A stretch of DNA of 64,000 nucleotides, from assembly GCA_021521415.1 (NCBI GenBank), contig JAIQDT010006467.1, forward strand, positions 62,001 through 126,000. Direction: 5' to 3'. The stretch is from Bidens hawaiensis. Taxonomy: Eukaryota > Streptophyta > Magnoliopsida > Asterales > Asteraceae. A model generated the notes under the pieces. That model was not told the DNA's origin. It searched no databases and worked only from the letters and a program-made list of their open reading frames with translations. Positions 59,283-64,000 of the stretch are shown piece after piece. The position numbers and the translations under genes are program-made. Positions within the stretch are counted from its first letter, which is position 1. Every line of letters begins with the position of its first letter.

Positions 59283-60299
59283 TTTCCCTTGGTAATTTAA
59301 TAATTATCGATATTGATGTGTTCTAAATTATACACACTTTTATGATAATATTTCCTACACTTTTAGTACTTTTGAGTTAGTTTTCATTTAAAATTCATCT
59401 CAAGTGGCTCTTATTTAAAGTTTATAGGTTTCATGAGACAGTGAACTATAATGAAGTGTTCTTACTAAACTAGAAACTAGAGAGTGAAACTTCAAACAAG
59501 TTTTATACGTCATGATTATCATATATTTTTTTTTTGGAAAATTTACTTATTTAAATAATAAGTTAAGTACAAAAAAGAGTCATGTTGAATATATCTTTTC
59601 TATGTCACGAGAACGTGCCATTCAATTTTGTTATGATTTCATTTGAACTCTTTTATTTCTAATATAAAATGGCAGGCCACGAATTTATAAAAAAAAAAAG
59701 TCCATGTGCTAATATTTTGAATCATTTGTTTAATAGTGTTTAAACATAATAAAAGCCTATTGGACTATTGAAGTCGGTGGATCAAGGGAATAAGTTGAAG
59801 AAGCAAATAAATACCTAGAAGGGAGAAGGCCTTACAGAGGAGGAATAAAAACCTACAGAACATAGAGGGGAGCCGCAGAAAGCATAAGATAAACTTCTTC
59901 TAGAAGTTTTGGAGGCTGGGACGAATTGTTATTTATATATCTTTTGGGTTTTGGTACAAGGTTCTTGGTTGAAAGACCACTAGCAGACGAAAAGGAATTT
60001 ACTTTTCCTTGGAGTGTGGCGGCTAGAATATTAAGTCAGGAGGAGCCGTGGGTTTTGGAAGTCAAACAAGAAGAATTTATGTTAGAGCAACATGTGTAAA
60101 TGAAAGGCAATCTATGAGTTTGCAACTACACTAGGAACCACCAAGTGTGCCTATTATATATATCAATGAACAATAAGTTATTGGACAACAATGTAAAATC
60201 TGTTATGGTATTGTATACTAGCTAATTTTAAGTGCTGGCCATAGCGTTTGGTTATTGGTGAATAAAGTTTCCTTTTATGGAAATATTACACGTAATAAT
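59283..60299. other. No gene recognised
   Basis: AT-rich DNA right of the Tekay insertion. It should continue the CACTA remnant but no subterminal repeats or TAGTG end are seen. A GC-richer part (59760-60060) has no open frame of note. Confidence 0.4.
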
Positions 60300-62595
60300 G
60301 TTATAATATTGGTGTTTTGTGTTTTAGGTATATATTTCAACTTCTCGGAGTTTTAGTTACCTGAACCCATTTGTTCGGATTTCAATAAAGTTTCCATTTT
60401 TAGAAAGTTCGGGCCTTCGGTTAGATTTCGGGTTAACATATAACCATTGGAGCCATATACATTTCATTATATCAAAGTTTAATGTTTCTTGTTTAAAACA
60501 ACCATGTCTGGTGTTAACAAAAGTTGACAACACCGGTTATCGCCGGTGGTGTCGATTTTTAACGGAATGTCTTGAAAGAATAGTTTAATTAAATGAATAC
60601 TTTGGTAATCGAAACTTCTCTTTTTCTAGAATTATATATATTATAAAAATGAGTTATTTCCATGTTTGATATTTTAGAAAGTTTGGGGTTGTACAATTTT
60701 AGTCAATGTATCTTTGTTTAACGTTTATTTTGGCAAAAACGAGTTAAAGACTCAGATAGTTTTTGTAAAATAAGTAAAACTCAAATGATGATTTTATTAA
60801 CATATAATTGCTGTTAAAAAGCAGAAACTTCATAATTTTATATTTTTCAAGACACTTGTTTGGTTATGTCGGTTTTACCGTAACACACGTTTAAACGCTA
60901 TTTCTTTACAAAAAGGGTGTTGTTAATATTGAAAATGGTTTATAAAGTTATAACAAAGTTTTTTTAATATAACTAATGGAAAAATATCCATTTTATATTT
61001 TTGAATCATTTTAGTCTTTAAAAGTCGGTCTGTTGTCGGTTTTAAACGAAACAATAAGTTTAAGCTTGCAAACGGGCCCTTTTTCTGAAACCACTTACTC
61101 TTAAATATTTGAATACTTATATTTGACATTTTAACTCATAAGTTGCTGTTTCATATTCATACTTTTATATTTTCAGTTTTTGAAAAATAACTCGTTTCCA
61201 AAAATGCTCTTCTATTATGTTTTTAACAAAAACTCACTTTTGGTCATCTAACATGTTAGGACCCCTTATAATAAATAAAAATGGTTTGTTTTGACATTTC
61301 ATGGGTTTTAAAAAGATGCTCATGGCTGCATTTTCGCTAATGGCCCGGTTTTAGCCCGTTTGGATTCTAGTTTGGTTTTAAAAATGATGATATATGTAAT
61401 ACAGTTCCAGGTCAGGTTATAACTCAACATAATTTTATGTTGAGGGTTGTAAAAAGATGTTATAATATTAGTTAGGTTGTAGGGCTAATTTCTTAGTTAA
61501 GTGAGTTACAAAAGTGTCGGTTCAGAAGACTTTTTACACACGGTTTAAAGGTATCTTTTCGGGCTGGTTTATACCAAGTTTAAGGACTTAAAATAACATA
61601 TTTAACTTTTGGAAAAATTTATTAAAAATGTCCAGAAGTTAATATGGTCACTTATCGGGTTTGTTTTCAAACTAGTTAACACTTAAACGAGTTACCGAAC
61701 GCCAACAAGTTGACTTTGGTTTTAAGGGCTACACATTGTGAAATTTTAAGAGGTTCATGATCATGTTCATATCAGTTTCTTTCTTTATATATTGTTCTTA
61801 AGTCTTTGTTTTGTAACATATTTGATTTGGGCGCAAGATAACTTCCAAAAATACCCCTTTAACTATATAATCAACATAAACTTAGTTTTGATCATTAAAT
61901 CATTTTACGACCTGCTATAATATAATAAAATGTGTTGTAATATCATATCTTGGTTCATAAAACAACTAGGGCTTCGATTAATGTTGCGGTTTCGGTTTTT
62001 GGCCCATTAAGGACATAATTCGGTTTTAAATGTATATTTTCGCATCAAACGAGTTCGTGTCAGGTTATATGATATTAAAATAATATATGTGGGACTGTTA
62101 AAATGGTATTATGACAGTATATACTATAGGGTTCGTTTCTTGATCAAACGGGTCACTTAAGTGTCGCTTCCGGGTGTTTTAAGGCACGATTTTTGTATTA
62201 CTATATTAGCTACATTAAAATACTTTTGTACAAACAAAATATGATACTTAAATGCTGGAAAATGTGTGATAAATTTCCAGAGTTCAATGGTTGTAAAACG
62301 GATTAGTTTTCGAGCTAGTTTTCACTTAAATGTGTTTCCAAAAGTTTCCAAGTTGGTTGCGGTTATAAGGGCTGCACTCAATCTGATTTTTTTTACAGTT
62401 TCAACCTAGTTATATTCTCTTCATATTCTGGAAATATTAACAAACTTAAATGGTTTAGTTCACGGCCCGTTAATTTGGTATCAAAAACTGAGTTTTCGGT
62501 TTGTTCACGGTTTCACCACCGCTTCTGGCCAGATCTTTAGGTTACTTAATAGTAGGTTATTTCATGGTTTACGGTTTAAGTTTCACTGAACCGGT
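60300..62595 (+). repeat. LTR-like non-coding region with diverged modules (tentative)
   Basis: Phrases such as GTCGGTTTTAAACGAAAC, GCCCGGTTTTAGCCCG, AAGTGTCGGTTCAG and CAGGTTATA recur at intervals, for example 61411-61560 and 62060-62180. The style matches the modular body of the solo LTR at 42987-45351, here in the opposite orientation. No TG...CA ends are defined. Confidence 0.35.
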
Positions 62596-62610
62596 CCCCC
62601 CCCCCCCCCC
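62596..62610. repeat. Run of 15 C
   Basis: Homopolymer followed by GGG and a GC-rich patch to 62670; composition unlike its surroundings. Confidence 0.9.
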
Positions 62611-64000
62611 GGGTCATCCGGAGCTCCGCGGTGGGGAGGCCAAATCCTGCCACGCGGCGCGGTGGGCATGCTTCTAGAAGTTTCCTACGAAATTTGGGTT
62701 TGGGCCTTGATTTTTCCTATTTAAACACCCCTAAAATCAACCTTAAGCAGAACCTGAAGACCCTAGACGGCTTGGACGAATTTGGGAGCTCAAGAGGTGA
62801 TATTTTCGAGGGTTTGGAGGCTAGGAATCAGCCGGCGAAGTGCTTATCATCCAAGGACGAAGACCACAGGTTTTATAACCTTTAATCTTCCGTTATTATT
62901 TATCTTCGTCATGAATTCCATTGTTTTGCTTTATTTTATGATGCTAGGCTAAACATTATAGACTGCCTAGGCTTATGATGAACATATTTTGACGTTGAGA
63001 TTTGATTTGGGATTTATTTATCGTTATGGTTTTTATGATTTAGTAAAAGGTTTAATTATATTAAATTGATGCATATGGATATTTAGGATTGTTTGATTGA
63101 TTGTAATTATTCCATAGTTGCCTTGATTATTGTTTGTCATTATGATAGGTTGCTATTAGGTCAATTACTTTCTGTTCTTGTTTATTATATGATTGATTTG
63201 CAATAAGATCATAGGAATCATAATTATTAATTAAATAAACCTAAGTGTGCTGCTAACCTAAAATCTGTAAAGTGCTAGGTTATTGATAGATCTTTATTAT
63301 TTAATCTTGCTAGATTTAGTTCTTCGTAAGGAGTCCGTCTAGGTTTGATTATTTATTACTGTCTATTGAATCAATTAAATATATTAAGCTGCCTTTGATT
63401 TTCGCGCTGTATGGTAGGATTTCGTATAAAGGAACTAAGTCATAAATAATTAGGTGACCGTAAGGAAACTTGATTTTTAATACTGGTGTTCACTAAACTT
63501 ATTAGAAACTCATAAGTGTCTCTTGAGAAGGGTCAGGGGTCCTAGTCCATAACTTAATATTTTTCCGGTTAATTCATAACTGAAATTTAGGGGATTCTAG
63601 CCTAGGTAGTTTTCTTATCATCATCTGATTTAATCAAACTTGTGTTTCGTTTATTTTACTTGTTTTCTTTAATTAGTTTTTAATTTAGTATTTTAAACAA
63701 AACCCCCCCTTTAAACAAATAATAATAAATAAGTCGTATCTGTAGTTGAGTCTAATTAGCTAGTAAACGTAATTTAAAGAGTCATGTGGGTTCAATATCT
63801 GGACTTACTTAGCTGTACTAGAGTCGATCGGTTCACTTGCTGGTTAGTAGTTTAGTTAAGTTTAAGAGTCCAGAATTATTACTTAGTGTCTAGATTAGTG
63901 TGATGTTAGTTAAATAATTATTAGACTACTTTTAGCCCATCAATAACACACAAAGACAAACGAATATGGTCGTCATACCTTGAACACATTAGGGTTTCAC
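62611..64000 (+). other. LTR promoter/U5-like sequence, no gene
   Basis: TTCCTATTTAAACACCCC (62715-62732) looks like a promoter TATA region. An 84-codon frame at 62631-62885 begins in the GC-rich patch and ends soon after, with no known domain. The rest is T-rich and resembles an LTR U5/leader or a plant gene's 5' untranslated part. The run ACCCCCCCTTTAAAC at 63703-63717 is of a kind seen in Athila-like LTRs, but that is weak evidence. Confidence 0.3.

Noticed and set aside
62611..62640. Cloning-vector polylinker (GGAGCTCCGCGGTGG looks like SacI/SacII sites)
   Set aside because: The match is only about 15 bases, lacks the ACC present in the usual polylinker, and the flanks do not continue as vector. 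A contamination screen would settle it.

Overview
The window looks like repeat-dense plant nuclear DNA from a eudicot. It is AT-rich and carries long (TA)n tracts, nested LTR retrotransposons, Helitron-like ends, MITEs and a CACTA end. The style of the Gag zinc knuckles and of the Tekay-type chromovirus resembles what I associate with Asteraceae, but that family call is an impression, not a proof. I see no intact host protein gene, rRNA or tRNA gene. Almost every recognisable coding stretch belongs to a transposable element or to a gene fragment probably carried by one.

Layout. 1-7261: a gag-only Ty3-type LTR element on the + strand. Its left LTR is cut by the window edge and holds a palindromic MITE. 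7262-16120: small repeats, Helitron-like 3' ends, and a tract with an ankyrin exon relic on the - strand and an NB-ARC (resistance-gene type) relic on the + strand, followed by a 430-bp tandem duplication, a long fold-back element and a smaller hairpin. 16125-23640: more Helitron-like ends, two MITEs sitting in (TA)n tracts and a hAT-like element. 23645-31779: a complete but broken Ty1/copia element with a TCCAG target duplication. 32206-33066: a hAT-like element carrying a GGT-rich minisatellite.

34000-39447: relics of two Tat-like gag genes, a copia gag-like relic split by a 406-bp solo LTR (TSD ACAAC), and the start of a PIF/Harbinger ORF1-like gene. 39448-46012: an old LTR into which a non-coding LTR element (LARD) with palindrome-rich tandem repeats has gone; one LARD LTR is itself split by a 2.4-kb solo LTR (TSD GTGGA). 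46013-46791: one end of a CACTA transposon. 46792-59282: a 12.5-kb Tekay/Del chromovirus on the - strand with near-identical 3-kb LTRs and TSD TTTCC. Its gag-pol has only a few lesions, and it carries an extra reading frame upstream of gag. 59283-64000: non-coding, LTR-like sequence.

How the parts relate. The insertions are nested, so their order can be read: LARD into an older LTR, solo LTR into the LARD, and Tekay into the CACTA remnant. The gag-only element could only have moved using proteins supplied by another element. The most unusual item is the extra leader ORF of the Tekay element: an acidic repeat at the N-terminus and one hydrophobic segment at the C-terminus. The possible Helitron with fragments of two unrelated genes is the next most interesting.
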